Positions 49,397 to 57,873 of a DNA stretch of 64,000 nucleotides are shown in pieces. The stretch is from Bacteroidia bacterium (GTDB lineage: Bacteria > Bacteroidota > Bacteroidia > Flavobacteriales > Flavobacteriaceae). The DNA lies in assembly GCA_030427585.1 (NCBI GenBank), contig JAUIBW010000010.1:1-64000 (forward strand), written 5' to 3'. The translations under genes were made by a program, and so were the position numbers. The notes beneath the pieces were generated by a model. That model saw only the letters and a list, made by a program, of their open reading frames with translations, was not told the DNA's origin and did no database searches. How positions within the stretch are numbered: the stretch's first letter is position 1; each line of letters begins with the position of its first letter.

Positions 49397-50131
49397 ATGA
49401 AAAACGATTCCTTAGTTTTTGGTATCAGAGCAATTATAGAAGCGATAACTTCTGGCAAGACTATCGATAAGCTTTTTATTCAAAAAGGATTACATGGTGA
49501 CCTGGCTAAAGAACTAATGAATCTGGTAAGGAAACAGAATATTACTATTAACTATGTTCCTGTAGAAAAATTAAACCGATTAACTCGTAGCAATCATCAA
49601 GGTGCTGTTGCTTATACCTCTCCTATCGATTTTTATGATCTTGAAAACCTTGTTATGAATGTTATCGAATCTGGAGAAACTCCTTTATTTTTAATTCTCG
49701 ATCAGCTTTCTGATGTTCGTAATTTTGGAGCTATTATCAGAACTGCAGAATGTACAGGAGTACATGGCATTATCATTCAAAAAAAAGGAGGAGCACCTGT
49801 TAATGCAGATACTGTAAAAACTTCTGCTGGTGCGGTATTCAAAATCCCAATATGTAAGGTAGATCATATAAAAGATGCCATGTTCTATTTACAAGGTTCT
49901 GGTATTCAAATCGTAGCTGCTACAGAAAAAGCTACCACTACGATTTATGATATGAATCTAACTATTCCCACCGCAATCATTATGGGAAGTGAAGGTAAAG
50001 GTATTTCTCAATCTGTAATAAAACTGGTAGATCAACAAGCTAAACTGCCAATGTACGGGGATATTGCTTCATTAAACGTATCTGTAGCTTGTGGTGTTTT
50101 TTTATATGAAATTATAAGACAAAGGTTATAA
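49397..50131 (+). CDS. rlmB: 23S rRNA (guanosine-2'-O-)-methyltransferase, RlmB/TrmH family
   Basis: RlmB methylates a conserved guanosine of 23S rRNA (G2251 in E. coli). The 244-residue protein has an N-terminal substrate-binding domain (VFGIRAIIEAITSGKTIDKLFIQ). The SPOUT knot follows with LDQLSDVRNFGAIIRTAEC (near residue 111), IIMGSEGKGIS (near residue 194) and LPMYGDIASLNVSVACGVFLYE at the end, the three motifs of the family. TrmH activity on tRNA is a less likely alternative because of the N-terminal domain. It converges on the rhomboid gene with only 6 bp between. Confidence 0.93.
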   Translation: MKNDSLVFGIRAIIEAITSGKTIDKLFIQKGLHGDLAKELMNLVRKQNITINYVPVEKLNRLTRSNHQGAVAYTSPIDFYDLENLVMNVIESGETPLFLILDQLSDVRNFGAIIRTAECTGVHGIIIQKKGGAPVNADTVKTSAGAVFKIPICKVDHIKDAMFYLQGSGIQIVAATEKATTTIYDMNLTIPTAIIMGSEGKGISQSVIKLVDQQAKLPMYGDIASLNVSVACGVFLYEIIRQRL

Positions 50132-50137
50132 TATTAA

Positions 50138-50881
50138 TTATTCTTCTTCAGGCCTATCTACATTAGGTTTATATTCGTATATAATACTAATCTCATCATC
50201 CAAATCTTTCTGAGGCAGGTTTTCTATAAAATTACCATTCTCATCAAAATGTTTTAGAAACTCATCTTCCTCTGGATCATAATGTTCGGATTCCCAGACA
50301 TATTTTTTGGGTTGTACTACTCCTTTTTTGATAAAAAATGCTAACACAGCGCCAGACAGTATCCCTGATAAATGCCCTTCCCATGAAATTTTAGGGTCTA
50401 TCGGTAATACATACATTACCATGCTTCCGTAAATAAAAACTACAACAAAGGATAATGCAATTAGTCTAAAGTGTTTGGCAAAAATTCCCTTAAAAAACAA
50501 AAAACCAAAAAGCATATAAATTACACCGCTTGCTCCGATATGATTTGCTGGTCTACCTAATAACCAAGTTAAAAATCCCGTAAGAAAAACTCCTATACAT
50601 AATACTTTCCATGCGTTATTTTGATAGAAAAAGAAGAGGGCTGCCGATAAAATCAATAACGGTAATGTATTGTGCCACAAATGAGTAATATCTGCATGGA
50701 TAAAAGGAGAGAATAGTACCCCTCTTAATCCAATTATTGTTCTAGGAAGTACTCCAAAATGATTGAAACTTAAGTCGAAACGAATTTCAAACCAAAAAAC
50801 TATCCAAATAAGTAATACAAATAACAATGGATACCCTACTACCCCTGTATTAAACTTAAAATGAGTCTCTTTTTCTTGCAT
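50138..50881 (-). CDS. Rhomboid-family intramembrane serine protease
   Basis: The 247-residue protein has six predicted membrane helices. The motif HLWHNTLPLL near residues 67-76 corresponds to the HxxxN loop. The catalytic serine is in GASGVIYMLFGF near residue 119, and the catalytic histidine is in WEGHLSGILSG near residue 169. These complete the Ser/His dyad, so activity is expected. A cytosolic acidic C-terminal tail follows. Substrates are not known. The gene is divergent from the 585-bp region that precedes rarA. Confidence 0.93.
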   Translation of the reverse strand: MQEKETHFKFNTGVVGYPLLFVLLIWIVFWFEIRFDLSFNHFGVLPRTIIGLRGVLFSPFIHADITHLWHNTLPLLILSAALFFFYQNNAWKVLCIGVFLTGFLTWLLGRPANHIGASGVIYMLFGFLFFKGIFAKHFRLIALSFVVVFIYGSMVMYVLPIDPKISWEGHLSGILSGAVLAFFIKKGVVQPKKYVWESEHYDPEEDEFLKHFDENGNFIENLPQKDLDDEISIIYEYKPNVDRPEEE

Positions 50882-51052
50882 AGTAGTAAGAATATATCAA
50901 AAAAAAGTCCAAAACAAAAAGTTCGGTTAAAATGTCAGGTGTATCCTATATTTTATTCTAAGTCTGTAGATTTATAATAGAACTCATTATGTATTTATAT
51001 TGTTTCGGTGTTGATTGTATATAAACTTCTGGATACTAGTAAGCATATACAT

Positions 51053-51090
51053 AAAAACTGGTATAAGTATTTAATATGATACCGGTTTTT
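51053..51090 (+). terminator. Orphan terminator
   Basis: AAAAACTGGTAT (51053-51064) and ATACCGGTTTTT (51079-51090) form a 12-bp stem with one G-T pair and a 14-nt loop; the second arm ends in a T-run. No plus-strand gene lies upstream, since the neighbouring rhomboid gene runs the other way. Confidence 0.6.
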
Positions 51091-51310
51091 TACCATAGCT
51101 ATTTTTTATCCATTCATTCGCAGGGTACGACAAGGCCTTGTTGCCGGATAAATAATTTGATCGATCAAAGACAAGATATAGTCACCATGTATTTTTCTGC
51201 TAAAATTAGGGAGAGCATGAGTTCCGAAATAATTACTCTGGATTCTATATTGGTTTTGTATTTTTCATTCTATTCCTGCTTTTTCATCTTACATATGGGA
51301 TTGGTAAAAA

Positions 51311-51400
51311 CGCGTTAGGGATTGTAGTGAAAATCCCACAGCCCGACGAAAGGAGTGCGAGGAATTGTAACGAAAAGCCCGACCCGAGAGGGAAACGCCC
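51311..51400. repeat. GC-rich repeat-like intergenic element
   Basis: This 90-bp stretch is much richer in G and C than its surroundings. It contains two related halves: GGGATTGTAGTGAAAATCCC with CAGCCCGACGA (51318-51348), then GGAATTGTAACGAAAAGCCC with GACCCGA (51361-51387). The first half also folds as GGGATT/AATCCC. From memory similar AGCCCGACCC-type elements recur in flavobacterial genomes, so it is probably a dispersed repeat. Confidence 0.65.
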
Positions 51401-51424
51401 TTAGATGACAAAGTAGGACTAATA

Positions 51425-51460
51425 TTTGAACTCAAAATTCTATAAAAGCTTGTATTTTTA
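51425..51460 (+). promoter_or_regulatory. Possible rarA promoter
   Basis: TTTG (51425-51428) and TATTTTTA (51453-51460) resemble the -33 and -7 elements with one mismatch in the -7 box and a slightly long 24-bp spacer. The ATG follows at 51466, so the leader would be nearly absent. Confidence 0.3.
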
Positions 51461-51465
51461 CACTT

Positions 51466-52743
51466 ATGAATAAACCACTTGCAGAACGAATACGTCCAAA
51501 ATCCTTAGAACAATATCTAAGTCAGGAACATCTGATTGGTGATGATGGCTCTCTGACCCAACAAATCAAAAGAGGACTTATCCCCTCTTTAATACTTTGG
51601 GGGCCACCCGGAGTGGGAAAAACGACATTAGCTAATATCATTGCTAATGAATCAGAAAGACCTTTCTATACGCTTAGTGCTATTAATAGTGGTGTTAAAG
51701 AAGTACGAGAGGTAATTGATAAGGCTAAACAGAGTGGAGGTTTGTTTACAGCTAAAAACCCTATCCTGTTTATTGATGAAATTCATCGTTTTAGCAAATC
51801 ACAACAAGATTCTTTATTAGGTGCAGTAGAGAAAGGATGGATTACCCTTATTGGGGCTACTACAGAAAACCCAAGTTTTGAAGTCATCCCTGCACTCTTA
51901 TCTCGTTGCCAGGTGTACACACTTAACCCTTTTGGCAAGAAAGAATTAGAAGCATTACTTAATAGAGCTATGCAAGAAGATGAGGATCTAAAATCTAAAG
52001 AAATAGTGCTTAAGGAAACAGAATCTCTACTAAGGTTAAGTGGTGGAGATGCTCGTAAACTTTTAAATATTTTCGAACTAATTGTTTCTAGTCAGGATCA
52101 GGAACCCATAACAATTACTAATGATCTGGTCTCAAAGCTAGTACAGCAAAATACAGTGCGATATGACAAAACCGGAGAGCAACATTATGATATCATTTCT
52201 GCTTTTATTAAATCTATTAGAGGAAGCGACCCTAATGCCGCTGTATATTGGCTTGCCCGTATGATTGAAGGTGGCGAAGATCTTAAATTTATTGCCAGAA
52301 GGTTAATTATATTAGCTTCTGAAGATATCGGAAACGCTAACCCAACTGCTTTGATTTTAGCAAATAATTCATTTCAGGCCGTTAATACCATTGGTTATCC
52401 TGAGGCTCGGATTATACTAAGTCAATGTACTGTTTATCTAGCTTCTTCGCCCAAAAGTAATGCGTCTTATATGGCTATAAATAAAGCTCAGCAATTGGTA
52501 AAACAAACAGGAGATTTATCTATTCCTTTACATATTAGAAATGCACCTACCAAATTAATGAAAGAATTAGGATATGGTGAAGATTACAAATATGCCCATA
52601 ATCATAAAGATAATTTTGTAAAACAAGAATTTCTTCCTGATGAGATTGCCAATACGAAATTATATGACCCTGGAGACAATCAGCGTGAAAACTCATTTAG
52701 AACATTTCTTAAATCAAGATGGGGAGATAAATATGAGTATTAA
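51466..52743 (+). CDS. rarA: Replication-associated recombination protein A (RarA/MgsA)
   Basis: RarA is an AAA+ ATPase that acts at stalled replication forks. The 425-residue protein has LAERIRPKSLEQYLSQEHL, Walker A GPPGVGKTT near residue 46, Walker B LFIDEIHRF near residue 102, sensor GATTENPSFEV and the C-terminal tetramerisation domain with SDIRGSDPNAAVYWLARMIEGGED-like sequence and ASEDIGNANP. The C-terminal segment LGYGEDYKYAHNHKDNFVKQEFLPD is typical. It appears to be monocistronic. Confidence 0.95.
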   Translation: MNKPLAERIRPKSLEQYLSQEHLIGDDGSLTQQIKRGLIPSLILWGPPGVGKTTLANIIANESERPFYTLSAINSGVKEVREVIDKAKQSGGLFTAKNPILFIDEIHRFSKSQQDSLLGAVEKGWITLIGATTENPSFEVIPALLSRCQVYTLNPFGKKELEALLNRAMQEDEDLKSKEIVLKETESLLRLSGGDARKLLNIFELIVSSQDQEPITITNDLVSKLVQQNTVRYDKTGEQHYDIISAFIKSIRGSDPNAAVYWLARMIEGGEDLKFIARRLIILASEDIGNANPTALILANNSFQAVNTIGYPEARIILSQCTVYLASSPKSNASYMAINKAQQLVKQTGDLSIPLHIRNAPTKLMKELGYGEDYKYAHNHKDNFVKQEFLPDEIANTKLYDPGDNQRENSFRTFLKSRWGDKYEY

Positions 52744-52802
52744 CTCTTCTTTTACCTCCCCATTGTATAGTTTTTTTCCTTTTTTAAAGGAGTGATTAAA
52801 TT

Positions 52803-53618
52803 TTACTGTCTTGCAAAAGTATCTGTAATAAGCTTATTGGTCGCTGGATTAATACGCTCTAATATAAAATTACCATATCCATCAAAATACCCATTACCAC
52901 TTAAATCTCCTGCCTGAACTATATAATTTTTTCCGCTTCCAGATTTAAAAATTTTCCCTATCGAGGTTTGCTTTTCTTCACTTTTAAATATCTCATACCC
53001 ATATTCTTGTTTTTTAAACAAGAAACTTACATCATTAAAAACGTAAGTAATCGAATTTTCTGATGGAGATGTAACCTCTACGATTTCTTTCTCTTCTTCT
53101 TTAGTTTGTGTAGGCTCTTCTTTTTTAACGCTTGGTCTATCAACAACTTCTTTTTTAACAATCTTTTTTTCTTTATCACCACTATAGGTATAGTTAAGCG
53201 CCTCTACCGATGTAAAAGTATTTCTAAGTGCTTCATGATATGCCTCCTTAAACTCTTTTTTTCTACTCTTTCCCTCTACTGCTGTAAATACAACACTACC
53301 ATTACAATCTGTTAGTTCTAATGTTAACCTTGTTAAAAACACACCAGATCTTCTTTTTACATCAGCTCTTAGTGCTTTGCAGCCATTCGTCTTAAGGTCT
53401 TCTGGGAAATTTTCTTCTTTTATATAGGCTTCAAAACCATATTTAGTCAATAAAAACTTAGTAAGTGAATTAAGCTGATACCTATCCTCTCCCTTTAAAA
53501 AATTATAGCTTTTGGGTACTATAACATATTTATACTCATTGACATTTTTTTGAGCATTTACACTTAACGTAGAAATCAAAACAATCCCTAAAAATAAAAT
53601 ACGTAACATATCTATCAC
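52803..53618 (-). CDS. Exported protein of unknown function
   Basis: The 271-residue protein has a signal peptide (MLRILFLGIVLISTLSVNAQ, starting at residue 4) and a compact N-terminal domain (to about residue 145) that begins YVIVPKSYNFLKGEDRYQLNS. A Lys/Glu-rich spacer follows (about 148-185), and a C-terminal beta segment ends GYFDGYGNFILERI. I do not recognise a named family. The ATG at 53618 overlaps the stop of the small upstream lipoprotein gene as ATGA; the ATG at 53609 is an alternative that gives a cleaner signal. The N-terminal part may relate to lipid- or metal-binding exported proteins, but this is open. Confidence 0.7.
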   Translation of the reverse strand: MIDMLRILFLGIVLISTLSVNAQKNVNEYKYVIVPKSYNFLKGEDRYQLNSLTKFLLTKYGFEAYIKEENFPEDLKTNGCKALRADVKRRSGVFLTRLTLELTDCNGSVVFTAVEGKSRKKEFKEAYHEALRNTFTSVEALNYTYSGDKEKKIVKKEVVDRPSVKKEEPTQTKEEEKEIVEVTSPSENSITYVFNDVSFLFKKQEYGYEIFKSEEKQTSIGKIFKSGSGKNYIVQAGDLSGNGYFDGYGNFILERINPATNKLITDTFARQ

Positions 53619-53872
53619 ATTATGACATTAAAACCTAGTTGTAAAGAAGCACCTCTTGCCCTTGCAAGGTTAGTGTATTCTAACAAATTATTAGCCGAAA
53701 TATAAAAATTAATTTTATTAATATGAATAGAGGTAAGAAATCCTATATTATAATATGAATAATCATCATAATAAGTACAACATCTTCTTGCTTGCTCAAA
53801 ACCTGCATCTTTTACACAAGAAATTGATGATATTAGTATGCATAGTAATACATAAATTCTTTTTTCACTCAT
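53615..53872 (-). CDS. Small predicted lipoprotein, 85 residues
   Basis: A lipoprotein signal (MSEKRIYVLLCILISSISC, cysteine 19) is followed by a Cys- and Tyr-rich stretch (ARRCCTYYDDYSYYN). The ending, INKINFYISANNLLEYTNL and then GASLQLGFNVIM, looks like the last two strands of an outer membrane barrel. It could be a remnant of a longer barrel protein or a true small lipoprotein. The stop overlaps the start of the next gene by 4 bp (ATGA), so the two are translationally coupled. Confidence 0.6.
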   Translation of the reverse strand: MSEKRIYVLLCILISSISCVKDAGFEQARRCCTYYDDYSYYNIGFLTSIHINKINFYISANNLLEYTNLARARGASLQLGFNVIM

Positions 53873-53917
53873 TTTTGGGGAATGTTTTGTATCTAACTAA
53901 AATACAAATATTTACCA

Positions 53918-54604
53918 CTAAAGATACTTTTTAATTTGCTTTAATTCAGAAACTTGAATATTATGCTCCGGTAGTTTTTCTTCATGATAATTAAAGCATA
54001 TAGTTTTTAAACCTACTGCCTCTGCTCCCAATATATCTGCTTCATAATTATCTCCTATCATCACACTACCATCAAGTTTCGCACCAGATTTTTGTATTGC
54101 TTGTTCAAAAATAAATGGATTGGGTTTTTTAACTCCTGCTTCTTCACTATCTGTTATTGTTTTAAAATAATGTAGTATTCCAGAATTTGATAGTTTCTTG
54201 TTTTGTACTTCTTTAAAACCATTGGTAATGATATGTAAATCATATTTTGGATTAAGATATTCTAATAAATCCTGGGTTCCATCAATCAAATAATTATGAA
54301 GTGGTAAAAAATTGATATAATCATCAGACATTTCATCTATAATTTCTAGAGGAAATGATATATCAAGATGTGTAAAAGCTTCTGTAAGTCTGCTTCTGCG
54401 AAGTTGCTTTTTACTTACTTTCTCTTCTCTATACAATTTCCAATACTTCATATTAATGGGTTGATATACTGCCAGAAAGTCTTCAATTTTGGTATTGACA
54501 TTAAATTTATCGAAAATCATCTTAAATGCTAAAGATGAATTTCTGTCAAAATCCCAAAGAGTGTGATCCAGATCAAAAAATATATCTTTTACTGTATTAT
54601 TCAT
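53918..54604 (-). CDS. HAD-family nucleotidase, YjjG type
   Basis: The 228-residue HAD hydrolase has motif I FFDLDHTLWDFD (Asp 11 nucleophile, Asp 13), motif II IITNGF, motif III in AGVKKPNPFIF and motif IV in VMIGDNYEADILGA. The cap is the small helical type of YjjG, which removes phosphate from noncanonical pyrimidine nucleotides and so protects the nucleotide pool. The start ATG lies 8 bp inside the end of the upstream gene on the same strand, so translation is coupled to it. Confidence 0.9.
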   Translation of the reverse strand: MNNTVKDIFFDLDHTLWDFDRNSSLAFKMIFDKFNVNTKIEDFLAVYQPINMKYWKLYREEKVSKKQLRRSRLTEAFTHLDISFPLEIIDEMSDDYINFLPLHNYLIDGTQDLLEYLNPKYDLHIITNGFKEVQNKKLSNSGILHYFKTITDSEEAGVKKPNPFIFEQAIQKSGAKLDGSVMIGDNYEADILGAEAVGLKTICFNYHEEKLPEHNIQVSELKQIKKYL

Positions 54605-55901
54605 CTTCTGTTGTCCAAATAAATTCTAAAATTGATTTCCAAAAAGGTTCATTTTGCAAATCACTAAACAATGTGTTACTAAAAACCGGAATAAAGACCC
54701 CATTTACCTTTTTTACTTTATCCATATATGTGCTAATTTCTTTTCTTGCAGACATTAGATCATTAATATCTTCTCTATCACCCTGGCTGGCAAAACAAAA
54801 AGAATATACTACCAAAGGAGTTTGCACCTCATAATCGAGATCATAGAACATAAACGGAGAGCAAGTTCCTGCTCTAAAACCAGATTGTTTTGCATAGCCC
54901 ATAGAATAATCCTCTCCTATCTCTAACTCGATAAAATTACGATATGCCTCGGGTAATTTTATTTTAAAAAAAGCACAAAGCGAGTATTGAAGTCTTCTAT
55001 TAACAATATTCTCTATTCGTAATTTTTCCTTTTTCAAAAGTGACAGATCAGATATAGCTTCATATGAAACTTTTAGTCCTACATCAATATAATCTGCAAT
55101 ATGCTTAATAATAGTATGATGTTTTGGGTGGTTATACCCTACATTTTTTTCATTTTTAGAATAATCTCCTAATCCAAATAAAGCTTTAGCTTTTCTTTTT
55201 TTCTTTTTTTGAAGTTGAATTATAAAATCAAATATATCATATGGGTCTCTTTTTAATCCAATAAGTACCTTTATTCTATCGGTTAGTTTATCAAATTGTA
55301 ATTTCCATAAATCTCGAATCCCTCCTCCTATTGATCGTAAAACTCCTTTATTTTTATATACAAAAGTCTGAGCAACAGAAAAAACAGGAATAATGGTAAA
55401 TTTCTTTTCCCTAAATTCGAGATCAGGGTATTTCTCTAAAAGAACTTTTTTAAATTTATATGCCCATATATCTATTACAGGATCTTGCAAAAAATCATGG
55501 ATATACCCTATACTTTCTGTAGCAGGAAAACGCCCCATATTATCTTTTACATGTGGTAAATACTCCTCGTATCGTGTTAAAAGATAAAAAGTAGCTGCAA
55601 AAATATCATACGGTAATGCAGAATCGGCATGCTTAACATCAAAAAAGCATTTTGTCTCTTCCCAATCAAAAACTTGAATATCTACATCATTTAAACCATG
55701 TTCAAAAAGTAAATCAACGCTCTGAAAATAGAGTTCTTTTCCCAACGGTTGTTTTCCATACGAAAGCTTAGGACCATCATGTGCGATAAAAGGTTCTATT
55801 TTAGAGGTTAAATCAATATCCAAGCCTAATATTCGCTTACACATTTGTTTAAATGTATAGGAAACTCTTGGGGTAATTCTTTGTACGTGAATTAATAGCA
55901 T
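54597..55901 (-). CDS. DUF7033/polysaccharide deacetylase-like protein, likely inactive
   Basis: The 434-residue protein has an N-terminal DUF7033-type domain (to about residue 150, with LPYDIFAATFYLLTRYEEYL) and a C-terminal NodB-like region. It keeps the family scaffolding: DPYDIFDFIIQLQKK, AYRNFIELEIGEDYSMGYAKQ and GFRAGTCSPFMFYDLDYE. In active relatives the first metal motif is TYDID or similar; here the matching place reads PVFSVAQTF. The HxxxH loop reads VGLKVSYEA, and the SRQHY-type arginine loop reads NRRLQY. The metal-binding Asp and His residues are thus missing, so it may be a scaffold or binding protein. It shares a transcript with the HAD gene. Confidence 0.75.
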   Translation of the reverse strand: MLLIHVQRITPRVSYTFKQMCKRILGLDIDLTSKIEPFIAHDGPKLSYGKQPLGKELYFQSVDLLFEHGLNDVDIQVFDWEETKCFFDVKHADSALPYDIFAATFYLLTRYEEYLPHVKDNMGRFPATESIGYIHDFLQDPVIDIWAYKFKKVLLEKYPDLEFREKKFTIIPVFSVAQTFVYKNKGVLRSIGGGIRDLWKLQFDKLTDRIKVLIGLKRDPYDIFDFIIQLQKKKKRKAKALFGLGDYSKNEKNVGYNHPKHHTIIKHIADYIDVGLKVSYEAISDLSLLKKEKLRIENIVNRRLQYSLCAFFKIKLPEAYRNFIELEIGEDYSMGYAKQSGFRAGTCSPFMFYDLDYEVQTPLVVYSFCFASQGDREDINDLMSARKEISTYMDKVKKVNGVFIPVFSNTLFSDLQNEPFWKSILEFIWTTEDE

Positions 55902-55947
55902 ATTGTTGTATTCTGAATTACTATTTATAATTCTGTAAGACCCACTT

Positions 55948-56646
55948 CTATATTATGGATTCATCTGCAAAGCTAAAATAGTTTTTTTCTGTAATAACCA
56001 GATGATCCAGTAGATTGATATCTAAAGTTATCCCTGCCTGTTTTAGTTTTTGAGTTAACATTTTGTCTGATTGACTGGGTAATACTACTCCACTAGGATG
56101 ATTATGTCCTAATATGATTCCGGTAGCACCATATTCTAAAGCAGATCTAAAAACGATTCGGGCATCTACCAGAGTTCCCGTCTTCCCTCCTACACTTATT
56201 TGTTTTTTTTGAATTACTTTATTTGCATTATTCAGAAACAGCACCCAAAATTCCTCATGCTCAAGATCACCTATGATAGGATGAAAAAGATGAAATGCAT
56301 CTTTACTACAGGTAATTTTTGGTACTACAGGCACGTTTTCTTCTCTTCTCCTTCTTCCTAGTTCTAAACCGGCAACAATAGTTATTGCCTTGGCTTCACC
56401 AATTCCTTTAAAATTCATCAATTGTTTTACCGATAATTTTCCCAATGCATTAATTTCATGATCAACACTAGCCAAAATACGCTTACTTAATGCAACAGCA
56501 CTTTCTTCACGGTTACCCGAACTAATAAGTATTGCTATCAGTTCTGCATCTGTTAATGTGTTCTTCCCTTTAGCGATTAATTTTTCTCTTGGACGATCAT
56601 TTTCACTCCATTCCTTGATAGAAAATGAAGAATTTAATTTACTCAT
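55948..56646 (-). CDS. radC: RadC-family JAMM domain protein
   Basis: The 232-residue protein has an N-terminal helix-hairpin-helix region (LMNFKGIGEAKAITI near residue 75) and a C-terminal JAMM domain. The metal motif HNHPSGVVLPSQSD is near residues 181-194, and the upstream glutamate is in the EFWVLFLNN strand region. Despite the name, a DNA repair role has not been confirmed; metalloprotease-like activity is possible. It stands alone 46 bp upstream of the deacetylase-like gene on the same strand. Confidence 0.93.
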   Translation of the reverse strand: MSKLNSSFSIKEWSENDRPREKLIAKGKNTLTDAELIAILISSGNREESAVALSKRILASVDHEINALGKLSVKQLMNFKGIGEAKAITIVAGLELGRRRREENVPVVPKITCSKDAFHLFHPIIGDLEHEEFWVLFLNNANKVIQKKQISVGGKTGTLVDARIVFRSALEYGATGIILGHNHPSGVVLPSQSDKMLTQKLKQAGITLDINLLDHLVITEKNYFSFADESII

Positions 56647-56792
56647 ATAACAAGTTTAACAATTAAAAATAGTTGATAAATTCTACCTATAAGTATAAAC
56701 TATTTATCTCAATTACAATAACTTATTCCCGAATTAATATCATCTTATTAACACTTTATTTATTGCCATACAGCATTATTTTACTATATATA

Positions 56793-56824
56793 TTTGTTTG
56801 AAAATGAAAGTTTTACTATATTTG
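56793..56824 (+). promoter_or_regulatory. Consensus promoter before the secreted unknown
   Basis: TTTG (56793-56796), a 20-bp spacer and TATATTTG (56817-56824) match TTTG-N-TAnnTTTG exactly. Transcription should start near 56830, about 47 nt before the ATG at 56877. Confidence 0.65.
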
Positions 56825-56876
56825 GTCACCCTTAATCCAAAAATGAATATTTTAACACCTTCAAATGAACCTATTT

Positions 56877-57320
56877 ATGAAGAATATTTTTACTTTCGTT
56901 TTACTTCTTGCAACTGTGAGTTTTTATGGGCAGGATAAGAAGATTTCGTTTCTTAATTTAGTAGGAAATAACATACAAGTCCCTAAAGGATGCCAAGCGC
57001 AATCTGAATATGAGCTGCAAGCCTGTGACGGAACATCTATAAAATGGGATTATTATAACGATGACATGTTATCTGCAGTTTTTGATGCTACAATAAGTGC
57101 ATTTGCAGAAAGTAATAGTTCAAAAACAGAAGTAACTTTTACTTCTTTTGGTGCCCAATTAAAAGGATATAAATTTAAGATGGGTACTACTTTCCAATAT
57201 TTTTTGAAAGGAACAATTAAAGATCAACCGCTAATGATCAATTTGGGTACTCCAAAAGATATTGCAAGTAATGATGATCTAGATGGGTTTCTAAGTCTTT
57301 TCTTTGATGAGGTAAGTTAA
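56877..57320 (+). CDS. Small exported protein of unknown function
   Basis: The 147-residue protein has a signal peptide (MKNIFTFVLLLATVSFYG-Q). The mature part includes a short cysteine pair (GCQAQSEYELQAC) near residues 38-50 that could form a disulfide, and a beta-rich remainder. I do not recognise the family. The open frame starts at 56865 (MNLFM...), but the internal ATG at 56877 gives a normal signal peptide and lies after a clear promoter. A perfect palindromic terminator follows. Confidence 0.7.
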   Translation: MKNIFTFVLLLATVSFYGQDKKISFLNLVGNNIQVPKGCQAQSEYELQACDGTSIKWDYYNDDMLSAVFDATISAFAESNSSKTEVTFTSFGAQLKGYKFKMGTTFQYFLKGTIKDQPLMINLGTPKDIASNDDLDGFLSLFFDEVS

Positions 57321-57346
57321 AAAAGTATATATAATATAAAGTATAT

Positions 57347-57372
57347 AAAGGCTAATCATATGATTAGCCTTT
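57347..57372 (+). terminator. Terminator of the secreted unknown
   Basis: AAAGGCTAATCAT and its exact reverse complement form a 26-bp palindrome (57347-57372) followed by ATTTTTTT. It is 27 bp after the stop codon. Confidence 0.8.
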
Positions 57373-57394
57373 ATTTTTTTAGTCTAAAATGTGT

Positions 57395-57402
57395 TATTTT
57401 TG
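57395..57402 (+). promoter_or_regulatory. Possible DUF1569 gene promoter -7 element
   Basis: TATTTTTG fully matches TAnnTTTG. Transcription would start near 57408, which is after the open-frame start at 57391 and so supports the ATG at 57430. The -33 element is not clear because the T-run of the terminator lies there. Confidence 0.4.
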
Positions 57403-57429
57403 AGTATACACCACCTAAAAAAACGTATT

Positions 57430-57873
57430 ATGAAATCCCTGCTTGATCCAACCGCACATAATGAGATAGAAAGTCGTATAAACAAATTATCTGCTACCAG
57501 CACTGCTATCTGGGGGAAAATGAATGTTTCGCAAATGTTTCATCATTGTCAATTTCCATTAAAAATTGCCTTAAAAAAAGACTACCCTGAACTTAAACCC
57601 AACATATTCGCAAAGTTATTCTTCAAAAAATCTATGTATAATGATAAGCCATGGAGAAAAAACTTGCCAACACATTCAAAATTAAGAGTAGTCGAGCAAA
57701 AGGATTTTGAAACCGAAAAAGGAGAACTTTTACATCTTGTAACCGAATTTTATAACCAGAGAAATAAAAAAGAATGGGAACCTCATCCAATATTCGGAAA
57801 ATTTACAGCAGAACAATGGGGACAATTACAATATAAACATTTAGACCACCATCTTCAACAGTTTAATACATAA
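57430..57873 (+). CDS. DUF1569/DinB-like protein
   Basis: The 147-residue protein follows the DUF1569 pattern, a branch of the DinB four-helix fold. It has WGKMNVSQMFHHCQFPLKIAL with the first histidine pair (about residues 27-45), then DKPWRKNLPTHSKL, and FGKFTAEQWGQLQYKHLDHHLQQF with the final histidines. DinB-like proteins hold a metal through such histidines and some are thiol-dependent transferases; the reaction here is unknown. The start at 57430 removes a 13-residue extension that lies upstream of the predicted transcription start. Confidence 0.85.
   Translation: MKSLLDPTAHNEIESRINKLSATSTAIWGKMNVSQMFHHCQFPLKIALKKDYPELKPNIFAKLFFKKSMYNDKPWRKNLPTHSKLRVVEQKDFETEKGELLHLVTEFYNQRNKKEWEPHPIFGKFTAEQWGQLQYKHLDHHLQQFNT

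Larger units (their letters stand above)
50882..51465. other. 584-bp gap with orphan terminator and GC-rich element
   Basis: There is no supported gene. An 80-codon open frame at 51076-51318 runs from inside a terminator stem into a repeat-like element and is judged spurious. The stretch holds a terminator-like hairpin at 51053-51090, a GC-rich element at 51311-51400, and a possible rarA promoter. Confidence 0.6.

Noticed and set aside
51076..51318. 80-codon plus-strand open frame near the orphan terminator
   Set aside because: It starts inside a terminator stem and runs into the GC-rich repeat. It has no family features and no promoter in front.
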